Positions 17,167 to 26,166 are shown, counted from the first letter of the stretch. The stretch is 64,000 nt of DNA from Cytophagales bacterium (GCA_013299045.1 JAAFJX010000001.1:124001-188000), one strand, 5' to 3'. Numbers and translations: made by a program. Notes: generated by a model not told the origin, from the letters alone.

Positions 17167-18561
17167 ATGTCATTTCAGTCCTTTTATTTTCTCGGTTTTT
17201 GGAGCGTTATGAGCGTTCTGATGCGTTATTTGCAGGGGCAGTCTAAAATTTGGACTTTGCTTTTGGGTGGTGCGTTTTTGTATGGCAGTTTTAGGCCAGC
17301 TTATTTATTAGTTTTGCTGACGCTAGTACTTTGGGACTACTCTTGGGCGATATTGATGGCCAAACAGCATGGTAGAAGGCGGCGCTTTTGTTTTTGGGTT
17401 GGTCTGCTTGCAAACTTGCTTCTTTTGATGAGTTTTAAGTATATGCCTTTTCTGACAGCTCAAATCAACGTGCTTCTTGATACAAATTTTTTCTGGCCGA
17501 AGTGGGTGTTGCCAGTTGGTTTATCTTTTCATACCTTTCAAGGAATAGCTTATCTAACAGACGTTTATAAGGGGCGATTTGTACCCGAAAAAGGCTTTCA
17601 GTATTATGCCCTTTATATTTTGTTTTATCCACAGCTCATGGCAGGGCCAGTTGAAAGACCGCAAAACTTATTGCCGCAGTTACATCAACTAGGGCTACAC
17701 AAACCCTCTCATCAGCAATTTGAGCGCGGCCTTTTGTTAATGACTTGGGGTTTTTTTAAAAAATTAGCCATAGCGGATTTGTTAGGCCGTTTGGCAGAAC
17801 CTGTTTTTGAAAATCCACAGGCGGCAGTGGGTTTTCCATTGCTATTGGCTTTGTTGTGCTTTACAGTTCAAATTTATGCAGACTTTTCGGGCTACACCCA
17901 CATCGCGCGAGGCACAGCTCATACATTAGGCGTTAGACTTTCACAAAATTTTTTGTTTCCATATAGCGCTCTGTCTCTGACGGATTTCTGGCAACGCTGG
18001 CACACGAGCTTGTCCTCTTGGTTTCGCATTTATGTCTATCTGCCGCTTGGCGGAAATCATAAGGGGCAGGCAAGGCGAGCTTTAAATGTATTGCTGACTT
18101 TTGCCCTGAGCGGCTTTTGGCATGGTGCAAATTGGAATTTTTTGCTCTGGGGGCTGTGGCATGGCGCATGGCTGATTCTGGAAAAACATATACCTCTTAA
18201 CTCAGTACCGCTCTTTTTGAGGCGAATTTATGTTGGCTTTGTGGTATTCTACGGTTGGATTTTCTTTAGAATAACGGACTTTGAGGCTATATGGCATTGC
18301 AGTACGCATTGGTTCAGAGGTTTACGCCACTCTACGCCGCTCTTTTTGGCTACTCTAGAAGGTGTTTTAGCTTATCAGTGGGCTGTTGCCATGCTCCTAA
18401 CTTCTTTGTTATTTGCTTTAGAAAGCAGTGCTTTCAGAAAACGTTTGGGTTACACAATTCTTAAAAAGCCTTTTTGGTGGATTTTTTCGCTGCTTTTGTT
18501 ACTCGCGCTATTTGGCCAACTTTCACAAACACAACAAAATTTTATTTATTTTGAGTTCTAA
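17167..18561 (+). CDS. MBOAT family O-acyltransferase
   Basis: 464 residues, many hydrophobic segments, in the AlgI/DltB-like MBOAT family. Markers are LPVGLSFHTFQGIAYLTDVYKG, FYPQLMAGPVERPQNLLPQL, FADFSGYT-like YADFSGYTHIARG, and the catalytic histidine segment SGFWHGANWNFLLWGLWHG. It would transfer acyl groups across the inner membrane to a cell-surface polymer. The frame opens at 17116, but the ATG at 17167 directly precedes the first membrane segment. The next gene begins within the last codons of this one, which suggests translational coupling. The C-terminus ends in QNFIYFEF, as in the fragment at the window start. Confidence 0.93.
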   Translation: MSFQSFYFLGFWSVMSVLMRYLQGQSKIWTLLLGGAFLYGSFRPAYLLVLLTLVLWDYSWAILMAKQHGRRRRFCFWVGLLANLLLLMSFKYMPFLTAQINVLLDTNFFWPKWVLPVGLSFHTFQGIAYLTDVYKGRFVPEKGFQYYALYILFYPQLMAGPVERPQNLLPQLHQLGLHKPSHQQFERGLLLMTWGFFKKLAIADLLGRLAEPVFENPQAAVGFPLLLALLCFTVQIYADFSGYTHIARGTAHTLGVRLSQNFLFPYSALSLTDFWQRWHTSLSSWFRIYVYLPLGGNHKGQARRALNVLLTFALSGFWHGANWNFLLWGLWHGAWLILEKHIPLNSVPLFLRRIYVGFVVFYGWIFFRITDFEAIWHCSTHWFRGLRHSTPLFLATLEGVLAYQWAVAMLLTSLLFALESSAFRKRLGYTILKKPFWWIFSLLLLLALFGQLSQTQQNFIYFEF

Positions 18562-19465
18562 ACAACTGTTCCGTTATAGCTTTGCAGTACTTTTGCTTTA
18601 CGCTTTGCTATACGCTTTGCCTATGCTGATGGGGTCATGGGCTGTTTTTGATAAGGATTATCTGTTGGCTTCAGTCCAAAAGCAAGAACGCTTAAAGCAT
18701 CTCAAATCGCCTCGTTTGATTCTGGTAGGTTGCTCAAACTTGGCGTTTGGAGTTGATAGCAAACTTTTACAACAAAAAACGGGCTATCAGGTAGTTAATA
18801 TGGGTTTGCATCAGGAACTAGGCCATGCTTATATGTTGGCTGAAGTACAAAGCCAGCTCAAAAAAGGCGATGTGGTTATTATTTCCTGGGCATACGCACT
18901 TGGCGAAGGACAACAGGGCACGCGGACTCAACTAGCCTTAGCCAATGTTACTGCTGCTGATTTTCTCTACTCTCGAGGTATAGACCGCCTTACTTTTCCT
19001 ATTCAAAAAGCGCAAAGGGCTTTAGAGATTGCCTTTATAAATGCTTTTTTGCGACCTAAGCCGTCTAAAATTTATGGCCTACACGCTTTTGATACCATGG
19101 GTGATGTATGCGTACACGAACACCTTGCGCCCGTTACTTTTGCTCCTATCGCTTTAGATACCCCCCCGCAAGCTCTTTTGGAAGCTGAAAGGCGCTCTCT
19201 AGAAGCATTTTGCAAACAAGCACATGAGCTTGAGGCGCGCGTGTACATCTTGCCGCCTGTATTAGCCCAAAGCAGCTACCAGCATAATTTTGCCGTTATC
19301 AATACGATTTGGGGAAATTATGCGGATATTCCTTACTTAGAGCAAAAAACAACTCCTCAAAGCTACGTTTTGCCAGACAGCGCCTTTTTTGACACACCCT
19401 ATCATCTGAAGTTTACGCAACGAGCATGGCGTAGCAAAAAAATCATCGATGATGTAGCATTCTGA
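18551..19465 (+). CDS. SGNH-hydrolase-like membrane protein, partner of MBOAT
   Basis: About 304 residues with an N-terminal membrane anchor (residues 8-30) and an extracytoplasmic domain. GCSN (60-63) occupies the position of the GDS/GNS nucleophile motif, and DTPYHL near the C-terminus could give the Asp and His. No ATG lies before the membrane segment in a suitable place; I use the TTG at 18551, giving an 11-base overlap with the MBOAT gene, so the start is uncertain. The domain plan matches the protein at 300-1301, though the sequences are divergent (GNSR there, GCSN here). Likely role: acyl transfer or polymer binding outside the membrane together with the MBOAT. Confidence 0.6.
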   Translation: MSSKQLFRYSFAVLLLYALLYALPMLMGSWAVFDKDYLLASVQKQERLKHLKSPRLILVGCSNLAFGVDSKLLQQKTGYQVVNMGLHQELGHAYMLAEVQSQLKKGDVVIISWAYALGEGQQGTRTQLALANVTAADFLYSRGIDRLTFPIQKAQRALEIAFINAFLRPKPSKIYGLHAFDTMGDVCVHEHLAPVTFAPIALDTPPQALLEAERRSLEAFCKQAHELEARVYILPPVLAQSSYQHNFAVINTIWGNYADIPYLEQKTTPQSYVLPDSAFFDTPYHLKFTQRAWRSKKIIDDVAF

Positions 19466-19579
19466 ATTGTCATCGTTGAAAAACATAGCTTAGCGTATGA
19501 TAAAATAAATTAACTGTTTGAAAAGTGCATAAGTCCAAACACAGCCGAATTCAAATTGCAATTTTTTAGAGACGAACGC

Positions 19580-20560
19580 TTAAAAATCATTTCCAAAAAG
19601 TTGCGCATTAATAGGAGATTTACCCAAATTGAAAGACAGACCGCCACACGCATAAATACCCACAAAACCTACTTTGGCGGGCGCATCGTCTTGGTTGGGT
19701 ACTGCATTTCTGAAATTAGCATTCCGATAAGGCGCATAGCCCACTTCAGAGAAAAAGGCCACTCTGGAACTCAACTTGGCATCTAGCTGCCAGTTGATTT
19801 GCACTTGTGAATATTGAAACGTAGGCTGCTGTAAAATGTTTGAACTTGCAGCATTCTGCCCCAAACCCGCCCTAAAACTGGTTAAATTAACTGCATAAGT
19901 GCTTTTAACACGCCTAGCAATCTTGTGCGATACCTGCGCACTGGCTGGTAGCAATATAGCCACAGACCAATTTTTTGAAAGAGGTCTGTTCCAGCCAATC
20001 AAAGGAATCGGTAGTGGGATTCCACCCCATTGATACGCAAGCGCTAAACCGTAGATGTTTTGTTTGCGTAAACCTTTGATTTTGAGCTTACCCACTGCAC
20101 CCATGAAGTAAGGGTGCAAGTCGCTCAAAGCCTCTGGTTTTTGCACAAAACCCACATTGACTGTATAAAAAACAACTCCTTTTTTGAGAGAGGCGCGCAC
20201 ACCAGTAATGCCCACAGCAGCATTCATAACGCGCATATCACCCGCCAAATTTCCAGAAAGTTGCCGCATACCGGCATTAAGGGTCAAGAAACTCTGGCGC
20301 AATTTGAGGTCTGCCTTACGGAGTTCAGAGAGCTTAAAATCAGCATCTACTTTGGTTTTTAGTGGAATAATGGTATTGATGAACAGGCGCTGCATTCCAA
20401 AAGTACTGCTGTCGGCCAAAGTGCCTTCTGGAATCCAAACTGCGCCTACTTTTACGCCTGGCCTAAAAATGCTGTTTAGGCCTAAAATTTGTGCATGGCT
20501 AGGCAAAACCCAAAGGCTCAAAAAAGCCACAAAAAGTAAAAAACGTTTGTTGTAAGTCAT
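19580..20560 (-). CDS. putative outer-membrane beta-barrel protein
   Basis: 326 residues. The signal peptide MTYNKRFLLFVAFLSLW ends in PSHAQ (about residue 24). The mature part is full of alternating polar and aromatic strands and ends in aromatic-rich GGLSFNLGKSPINAQLFGNDF-like sequence, as in outer-membrane barrels, and resembles the DUF6268 group of Bacteroidota. The upstream frame extends to 20632 but the ATG at 20560 gives a good signal peptide. It converges on the SGNH gene (114 bases apart). No specific role can be inferred. Confidence 0.65.
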   Translation of the reverse strand: MTYNKRFLLFVAFLSLWVLPSHAQILGLNSIFRPGVKVGAVWIPEGTLADSSTFGMQRLFINTIIPLKTKVDADFKLSELRKADLKLRQSFLTLNAGMRQLSGNLAGDMRVMNAAVGITGVRASLKKGVVFYTVNVGFVQKPEALSDLHPYFMGAVGKLKIKGLRKQNIYGLALAYQWGGIPLPIPLIGWNRPLSKNWSVAILLPASAQVSHKIARRVKSTYAVNLTSFRAGLGQNAASSNILQQPTFQYSQVQINWQLDAKLSSRVAFFSEVGYAPYRNANFRNAVPNQDDAPAKVGFVGIYACGGLSFNLGKSPINAQLFGNDF

Positions 20561-20695
20561 AAAAACAAAGAGAGAGAGGGTTGAGAAGTTTGCAGCAAAG
20601 ACAAACATAAAACAAAGAAGTTGCTTAGGCAAACAAAGAGAAGGCCATAGCTTGACTCTGCTCTTTACGTGTAAAGTTGCTGAATAGCTATGAAG

Positions 20696-20730
20696 AACCC
20701 TTGTGAGTCTTTGGCAGGCTTACAAGGGTT
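20696..20730. terminator. hairpin downstream of lgt
   Basis: AACCCTTGT (20696-20704) pairs with ACAAGGGTT (20722-20730), 9 base pairs with a 17-base loop. T residues follow on the plus strand; on the minus strand the tail is TTCTTCAT, a weaker T tract. It lies 48 bases after the lgt stop and is probably its terminator. Confidence 0.5.
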
Positions 20731-20777
20731 TTTAGCCCCTCATCATTTTATTATGTGCGTTGGATACAGCAACAAGG

Positions 20778-21596
20778 CTATGAGCTTAACTTTCTATGGC
20801 GCATGGCATTATAAACGAGATAAATACCAGCTAAAACCAATGGAATACTTAGGAGCTGCCCCATATTCATTCCCATAACCACAAGCATTTCTTCTTCAAA
20901 GTCCACTTGATTCTCCTTGAGAGTTTCCCACAGAAAGCGTAAGCCAAACACCCAAATCATAAAAAGACCTAAGTAGAGTCCTTTGGCTGTGTTCTCTCTC
21001 GTTTTGTTGTAGGCAAAAAAGAGAATAACAAATAAGAGAAAACAACTGAGCGCTTCATAAAGCTGTGCGGGGTGGCGCGGAGCAGAGCCACAATCACTGC
21101 AATTTGAAAACACAAAACCCCAAGGCAAATCGGTGGGCAAGCCCACAATTTCAGAATTCATTAGGTTGCCTAAACGTATAAAAAAGCCACCAAGCGCAAT
21201 GACGATGACGAGTCTATCCAAAACCCATAGATACGACTGGTCTGGCTTTTTGCGTGAGTATAAAAAAACCGAAAACAAAATACCGGCTGCACCACCATGA
21301 CTGGCCAAACCGCCTTCCCATACCTTGAAAATGTCTAAAGGATTGGCTAAATAATATTGCGGGTCATAAAAAAGGCAGTGCCCTAAGCGTGCACCAACGA
21401 CGACTGCCAAAATCATATAAACAAGAAGGGTCTCAAGGTCTGATTCGGGCTTGTTCTCTAGGCGATAGGCTCGCATCATAATCAAATTGCCAACAAAGAA
21501 AGACAGGGCAAAGAAGATGCCGTACCAGCGCACTGTAAGCGGCCCTAAAGAAAATATAACGGGGTCGGCCTCCCAAAGAATACTCAGAATAGTCAT
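20778..21596 (-). CDS. lgt: prolipoprotein diacylglyceryl transferase
   Basis: 272 residues, polytopic, with the Lgt signature GGLASHGGAAG and the catalytic-site segment RLGNLMNSEIVG, plus HPAQLYEAL near residue 185. Lgt transfers a diacylglyceryl group from phosphatidylglycerol to the lipobox cysteine of prolipoproteins at the inner membrane; many lipoproteins in this window (LVIVD proteins, GldJ, serine hydrolase) would be substrates. Start ATG is preceded on the minus strand by a -7 match (reads CAAACATA on the plus strand at 21618-21625). Length is normal. Confidence 0.95.
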   Translation of the reverse strand: MTILSILWEADPVIFSLGPLTVRWYGIFFALSFFVGNLIMMRAYRLENKPESDLETLLVYMILAVVVGARLGHCLFYDPQYYLANPLDIFKVWEGGLASHGGAAGILFSVFLYSRKKPDQSYLWVLDRLVIVIALGGFFIRLGNLMNSEIVGLPTDLPWGFVFSNCSDCGSAPRHPAQLYEALSCFLLFVILFFAYNKTRENTAKGLYLGLFMIWVFGLRFLWETLKENQVDFEEEMLVVMGMNMGQLLSIPLVLAGIYLVYNAMRHRKLSS

Positions 21597-21774
21597 GTTC
21601 GGATAGTTTTATTGGCACAAACATAAGATTTTGTGCGTAAATAATGCCTTTTGTGTACAAAATTTAACATTTTTTTGGTAAAAAAGACAAAATTAGACGC
21701 ACTAGCCCTTGCTTATGAACAGAGCTTGTAAGAGTGATTTGCTCTCTTTTGAACATTTATACCTGACAATTTTG

Positions 21775-21782
21775 TACATTTG
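21775..21782 (+). promoter_or_regulatory. -7 element deciding the NUDIX start
   Basis: TACATTTG at 21775-21782 with a TTTG 23 bases upstream (21748-21751), somewhat long spacing. It lies 28 bases before the ATG at 21811 and inside the longer open frame that starts at 21709, so the shorter protein is the likely one. Confidence 0.45.
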
Positions 21783-21810
21783 TGGCCTTATATTTTTACA
21801 TCAAACTGCC

Positions 21811-22377
21811 ATGCTGCCGAAGCCGCCAAAGAACCCTTGGACTCTGCTCAAAAGCAAGCCCATTTATGACAACACCTGGATAAGCCTACGCCACGACGAG
21901 GTACTTACACCTAAGAAAACAGAGGGAATTTATGGTGTAGTGCATTTTAAAAATTACGCCATCGGCATTATTCCTCTTGATAGTCAAGGGTTTACTTATT
22001 TGGTAGGGCAATATCGCTATTCATTGGAAGAGTTTTCTTGGGAAATACCGATGGGAGGCGGGCCTATTCCAAATCCACCATTAGAAACTGCTCAGCGCGA
22101 ACTGGCAGAAGAGACTGGCCTGAGGGCGCAGAAATGGACTATGCTTTGCAAACTACATACCTCCAACTCTGTAACGGACGAGGTTGGCTTTGTTTTCTTG
22201 GCCGAAGACCTCACACAAGGCGAAAGCCACACCGAAGACACTGAGGAGCTTTATCTAGAAAAAGTACCTTTTAAGCAAGTTTTTGAGTGGTGTATGCAAG
22301 GGCAAATTACTGATGCTATTTCTGTGGCCGGAGTGCTGCATTTGGCACATTTACGCCCCGAACTGCTCATGCCTTGA
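21811..22377 (+). CDS. NUDIX hydrolase, ADP-ribose pyrophosphatase-like
   Basis: 188 residues. The Nudix box reads G-x5-N-x7-RELAEETGL (about residues 80-103), with the catalytic RE-L-x-EE-x-G part intact but Asn in place of the first Glu, which normally makes a structural contact. The surroundings (IPLDSQGFTYLVGQYRYSLEE, then SWEIPMGGG) fit the ADP-ribose/nucleotide-sugar pyrophosphatase branch. These enzymes cut nucleoside diphosphate derivatives in the cytoplasm. The start is the ATG after a TACATTTG promoter element. It precedes smpB by 115 bases. Confidence 0.88.
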   Translation: MLPKPPKNPWTLLKSKPIYDNTWISLRHDEVLTPKKTEGIYGVVHFKNYAIGIIPLDSQGFTYLVGQYRYSLEEFSWEIPMGGGPIPNPPLETAQRELAEETGLRAQKWTMLCKLHTSNSVTDEVGFVFLAEDLTQGESHTEDTEELYLEKVPFKQVFEWCMQGQITDAISVAGVLHLAHLRPELLMP

Positions 22378-22492
22378 AGCATAGTTTTTCTTTTGTTTGG
22401 GTATTTAAGCACAATATAACACAAAAAGACGCAACGCATTGCTTACATTTGGCGTTTGATAAGGCTCTATCAATTTCTAAAAGAACAAAAAA

Positions 22493-22960
22493 ATGAGTAC
22501 GCCCAAAAAGTTAGATATACAAAAAACCGTCAATATACAGAACCGAAAAGCGGCACATGAGTTTCATTTTATAGATAAATACACGGCAGGCGTGGTTCTG
22601 AAAGGAACTGAAATCAAGTCTATTAGGCAGGGCAAAGTCAATATGCAGGACGCATTCTGTATGTTTCTGAACAATGAGCTTGTAGTGCGTAACCTACATA
22701 TTTCTGAATATGAACGCGGCAATATCCATAATCATAACCCCAAAGGCGACCGCAAATTACTTTTGAACAGACGCGAACTGAACAAACTTGAAAAAGCACT
22801 TGACCAGAACGGTATGACGATAGTGCCGAGCCGCGTGTTTATCAATGAAAAAGGATGGGCAAAAATAGAAATTGCTTTGGCCAGAGGCAAGAGGCTTTAT
22901 GACAAACGCGAAACGCTCAAAGAGAAAGACGCACAACGCGAACTAGAAAGAGATTTGTAG
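22493..22960 (+). CDS. smpB: SsrA (tmRNA)-binding protein
   Basis: 155 residues with SmpB markers: NIQNRKAAHEFHFID at the N-terminus, GVVLKGTEIKSIRQGKVN, EYERGNIHNHNPKGDRKLL and the C-terminal KRLYDKRETLKEKDAQRE tail that enters the mRNA channel. SmpB carries tmRNA to stalled ribosomes. Length is normal. A TACATTTG element at 22444-22451 precedes it. No ssrA gene is in the window. Confidence 0.96.
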   Translation: MSTPKKLDIQKTVNIQNRKAAHEFHFIDKYTAGVVLKGTEIKSIRQGKVNMQDAFCMFLNNELVVRNLHISEYERGNIHNHNPKGDRKLLLNRRELNKLEKALDQNGMTIVPSRVFINEKGWAKIEIALARGKRLYDKRETLKEKDAQRELERDL

Positions 22961-23097
22961 GCGACACCGCTTTTTTGTAGCGCATGCAACCACCCTTCTG
23001 AAAAAGTTGTCTATCTTTATGACTGCGAATGGCTAAGCGCACCTCACCAGTGCGCTTCATGCTTTTGCCTAAATTGCATTCAATAATCCTAAACAGT

Positions 23098-23646
23098 ATG
23101 ACAATGAAGCATTATCTTGTTATTGGGGTCGGTTTTGTCGCTTTGTTGTGGCTGACGGCCTGCTCGTCTAATCCAAACGGAGACCGCGACCCAGTTATAT
23201 TGGGCACTTACAGCCCTGTATATTGCGAAACAAAAGAAGTAAAAAATATTCGTGTGATGGGGCCGCAAGTACTCAATAAAACAGGTAAAATTTATTATAA
23301 GGACAACTTTTTATTCATTGGTGAGCAAAGCAAAGGCGTACACATCATTGATAACAAAGACCCTAAGAATCCTAAAAAAATAGCTTTTTTGAGTATTCCT
23401 GGCGCACAAGATGTAGCCATAAAAGGCAACTATCTTTACGTAGATAACTATACGGATTTAGTAACATTGAATGTGGCAGACCCAAACAACGTTAAAGTAG
23501 TGAGCAGACAGGAAAATGTTTTCCCTGCTATGACGATTTACCCGCCTTATACCAATATTCGTTTCATTTGCCCAGACCCCAAAAAAGGGGTTATCGTTGG
23601 CTGGGAGAGCATTGAAGACACCGAAGAGGCGCGTTGTTTTAGATAG
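23098..23646 (+). CDS. LVIVD-repeat lipoprotein, N-terminal half of a split propeller
   Basis: 182 residues. The leader ends in the lipobox LTAC (cysteine at residue 22). The mature part has LVIVD-type beta-propeller repeats: KIYYKDNFLFIGEQSKGVHIID and DVAIKGNYLYVDNYTDLVTL. It ends at KKGVIVGWESIEDTEEARC, which in single-gene homologues I recall is the middle of a protein of about 420 residues. The second half is the next gene, 49 bases on. The start at 23098 (or 23104) is chosen because it begins the signal peptide; the frame opens at 23029. Surface lipoproteins of this type have no established role that I know. Confidence 0.8.
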   Translation: MTMKHYLVIGVGFVALLWLTACSSNPNGDRDPVILGTYSPVYCETKEVKNIRVMGPQVLNKTGKIYYKDNFLFIGEQSKGVHIIDNKDPKNPKKIAFLSIPGAQDVAIKGNYLYVDNYTDLVTLNVADPNNVKVVSRQENVFPAMTIYPPYTNIRFICPDPKKGVIVGWESIEDTEEARCFR

Positions 23647-23695
23647 GCTTCGCTGATATTTTCTGGACGCTAAAACTCATAAAAATCTAAAAAAT

Positions 23696-24490
23696 ATGAA
23701 ATCATTTGTTAAAAACATCAAAAATTTGGCCTTCCTTGCCCTTCTGACAATGACTATGGGCGCTTGTGAAATGAGTAGCACTGACATGAGAGAGGCCAGC
23801 CCAATGGATAATTCTGCAAATACAGGAAAGGCTGGTTCTATGGCGCGTTTTGCTATTTCGGGCAACCGTCTCTATGTAGTAGATGATGATGAGATTAGGC
23901 ATTTTTCTCTTCAAGACCCAGCTAAACCTACTTATGTTGATAAAATGAGCCTCCAAGATGGAGTAGAAACCATTTTCCCTTATGGCGACAAGCTCTTTCT
24001 GGGTACTACACGCGGTATGCTCATTTTTGATGTGAGTAACTTCGGTAATCCTACCTTCATCAGCAACTACGTGCACGTAACAGCCTGTGACCCAGTTGTG
24101 GTACAAGACAATTTTGCCTACGTAACCCTACGTAATGCGCAAAGCTGCCGCCAAAGCCCTAACCAACTGGATATAGTAAGCATAGACAATCTTTCTAACC
24201 CTCAGAATGTAAACAGAATGCCTATGCAGAACCCACATGGACTTGGGGTTGAAGGAGATTTCTTATTCATTTGTGAAGGAGATTTTGGACTAAAGGCTTT
24301 TCACATAAAAGAACGCAGCAGGCCAGTCCTCACCCAGGCAATAACAGGCTTCAACGCATACGACCTTATTCCCAATAACGGTATTTTGATGGTGGTGGGT
24401 AAAGACGGATTCCTGCAATACAGTTACGACATTAATAGTCCTGAAAATCCAGATTTACGTCTGCTCAGCAAAATCGTAAAAGGGTCTTAA
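23696..24490 (+). CDS. LVIVD-repeat lipoprotein, C-terminal half of a split propeller
   Basis: 264 residues, with its own signal peptide and lipobox MGAC (cysteine at residue 24). After a linker (residues 25-46), GSMARFAISGNRLYVVDDDE and following blades (VETIFPYGDKLFLGTTRGMLIFD, NPHGLGVEGDFLFICEGDFGLKAF, DLIPNNGILMVVGKDGFLQY) continue the LVIVD pattern of the preceding gene. In homologues as I remember them, these blades directly follow the N-terminal half in one polypeptide. Here the two halves are separate and each is exported. It lies 49 bases after the first half and 14 bases before the next gene, so one operon is likely. Confidence 0.8.
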   Translation: MKSFVKNIKNLAFLALLTMTMGACEMSSTDMREASPMDNSANTGKAGSMARFAISGNRLYVVDDDEIRHFSLQDPAKPTYVDKMSLQDGVETIFPYGDKLFLGTTRGMLIFDVSNFGNPTFISNYVHVTACDPVVVQDNFAYVTLRNAQSCRQSPNQLDIVSIDNLSNPQNVNRMPMQNPHGLGVEGDFLFICEGDFGLKAFHIKERSRPVLTQAITGFNAYDLIPNNGILMVVGKDGFLQYSYDINSPENPDLRLLSKIVKGS

Positions 24491-24504
24491 ATTTTATAGT
24501 TTTT

Positions 24505-25260
24505 ATGAAAAAATCTTTTTATAACAAACTAGCGGGCTTTTTGTGCTGTATTGCGCTAGGGCTCGCCTCCCATGCGCTCGCACAAAGAACAGAGGCCGCC
24601 GACTCACTGCCTACCAGACGGGCACTTGCAGACAGCTTCTTGCTTGCCAAAACAACACTCTACGTATCGCCACTTTCTATTATGAACCCTATTTTCCCCG
24701 GATTCCAATTAGCGTGGGAGAGGCAAGTCAATAACTATACCTCTCTTGTTGGCGAGGCTGCTTTTCTCTATGGCTACACGGCTATTCCTTATTCTGACAG
24801 TCGCAGTAGCATAGAAAACACCAATAATTTTTTGCAACATGGTGTGCGTTTGCGTTTAGCGGCACGTGCCTTTCTGAAACCGCTCACTACACAACACCAA
24901 GAAAATCGTTATCTGGGTGCAGAACTACTCTTCAAACACGCTCGATTACGCGACTATTGGACGCAAGTAGGTATTGACAGTGACCCCAGCAGACCAGGCT
25001 TTGAGTACACCGAGGAACAGCTAACAAAAGACCGCGAAACATTGGTGGCATTCAGCATCAAAGGTGGCTTTATTTATAAATTACCGACCGTATCTCCCTT
25101 TCTGAGTCGTTTGGTATTTAATGGTGAGCTTGGAGGAGGCTTTGTTACCTATATCAACAGCTTAGAAAGTGGTATTTATGGCAACTTGAGTTCCGAACGT
25201 CCAATTATTCCCTTTGGTTCTGTTGATTTCCGTATTGGATACATCATTGCGAAGCAATAA
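24505..25260 (+). CDS. putative outer-membrane/periplasmic protein, co-transcribed with LVIVD pair
   Basis: 251 residues with a signal peptide ending near SHALAQ (residue 27). The rest alternates short hydrophobic strands with loops (LYVSPLSIMNPIFPGFQLAWE, SFIKGG-like FSIKGGFIYKLP, and a final FGSVDFRIGYII strand) as in small outer-membrane barrels of the DUF3575 kind. The start lies 14 bases after the second LVIVD gene, so it is probably translated from the same message and may work with it at the outer membrane. I do not recognise a defined family. Confidence 0.65.
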   Translation: MKKSFYNKLAGFLCCIALGLASHALAQRTEAADSLPTRRALADSFLLAKTTLYVSPLSIMNPIFPGFQLAWERQVNNYTSLVGEAAFLYGYTAIPYSDSRSSIENTNNFLQHGVRLRLAARAFLKPLTTQHQENRYLGAELLFKHARLRDYWTQVGIDSDPSRPGFEYTEEQLTKDRETLVAFSIKGGFIYKLPTVSPFLSRLVFNGELGGGFVTYINSLESGIYGNLSSERPIIPFGSVDFRIGYIIAKQ

Positions 25261-25421
25261 AAAGTTATGCGATAGTTTGAAACAACAATGGGTTAGAAAC
25301 AACAAAAGGCTATATTTACGCGCTCAATATGCGTGGAAAATATGGCTTTTTGTTGTTTCGATGATTGACATAAGCTGTTTTTATCTTGCAATTGATGTTG
25401 TAGGACTCACCCAATAGCCCC

Positions 25422-26015
25422 ATGCCTAGTTTTGACAACACAACTGGCCTTGTGCCCGCCATTGTGCAAGATGCACAAACGCATAAAGTTCTTATGCTCG
25501 GCTACATGAATGCCGAAGCCCTCGCACTTACGCAGGAGAGTGGCCAAGTAACTTTCTGGAGCAGAAGCAAAAAACGCCTCTGGACAAAAGGCGAAACCTC
25601 TGGCCATTTCTTGAAGTTAGTCAGCATAGCCGAAGATTGCGACCAGGACGCGCTGCTCATTAAAGTTCTGCCGCAAGGCCCCACCTGCCACACCGGCACA
25701 GACACCTGCTGGCAGGAAGAAAATGATTTCAGTGCCGCTCAAATTCTTGAACTCATAGAAAAAACGGTTTGTCAGCGCATTGCAGAGAAGCCCGAAGGCT
25801 CTTATGTAGCACGACTCCTGGAAAAAGGCCATGCCAAAATAGCGCAAAAGGTAGGTGAAGAGGCTGTAGAAACGGTCATTGAGGCGATTAAAAAAGATAC
25901 CGCTAGGCTCAATGAAGAGGCTGCTGACCTCCTCTTTCACTTGCTTGTTTTGCTCAATACGCACAATTCATCACTTGCAACAGTTGTTGAAGTCCTGAAA
26001 GGGCGCATCAGATAG
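25422..26015 (+). CDS. hisIE: bifunctional phosphoribosyl-AMP cyclohydrolase / phosphoribosyl-ATP pyrophosphatase
   Basis: 197 residues. The HisI domain (about 1-105) has VLMLGYMNAEAL, FWSRSKKRLWTKGETSGH and the metal-binding segment DCDQDALL ... GPTCHTGTDTCW. The HisE domain (about 107-197) has GSYVARLLEKG, KIAQKVGEEAVE and NEEAADLLFHLL. Together they catalyse the second and third steps of histidine biosynthesis. The fusion and its length are normal. No other his gene is in the window, so it is separated from the rest of the pathway or is an orphan locus. Confidence 0.95.
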   Translation: MPSFDNTTGLVPAIVQDAQTHKVLMLGYMNAEALALTQESGQVTFWSRSKKRLWTKGETSGHFLKLVSIAEDCDQDALLIKVLPQGPTCHTGTDTCWQEENDFSAAQILELIEKTVCQRIAEKPEGSYVARLLEKGHAKIAQKVGEEAVETVIEAIKKDTARLNEEAADLLFHLLVLLNTHNSSLATVVEVLKGRIR

Positions 26016-26166
26016 AAGAATCAGTTTCTTCTAAATCTTTTATTCTTATTAGTTTTACGCCACAAAACAGCCTCAAAAAACGCTCTAACCCACATTTTGC
26101 AATACCATGCAGCAGATGAAGCTAAGAACTTTTTTAGGACTGACAATATTTAGTTTGAATGTACTC

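Noticed and set aside
19466-19579. terminator between the SGNH gene and the outer-membrane protein gene
   Set aside because: Only a short AAATTGCAATTT palindrome is present, too weak for a convincing hairpin.
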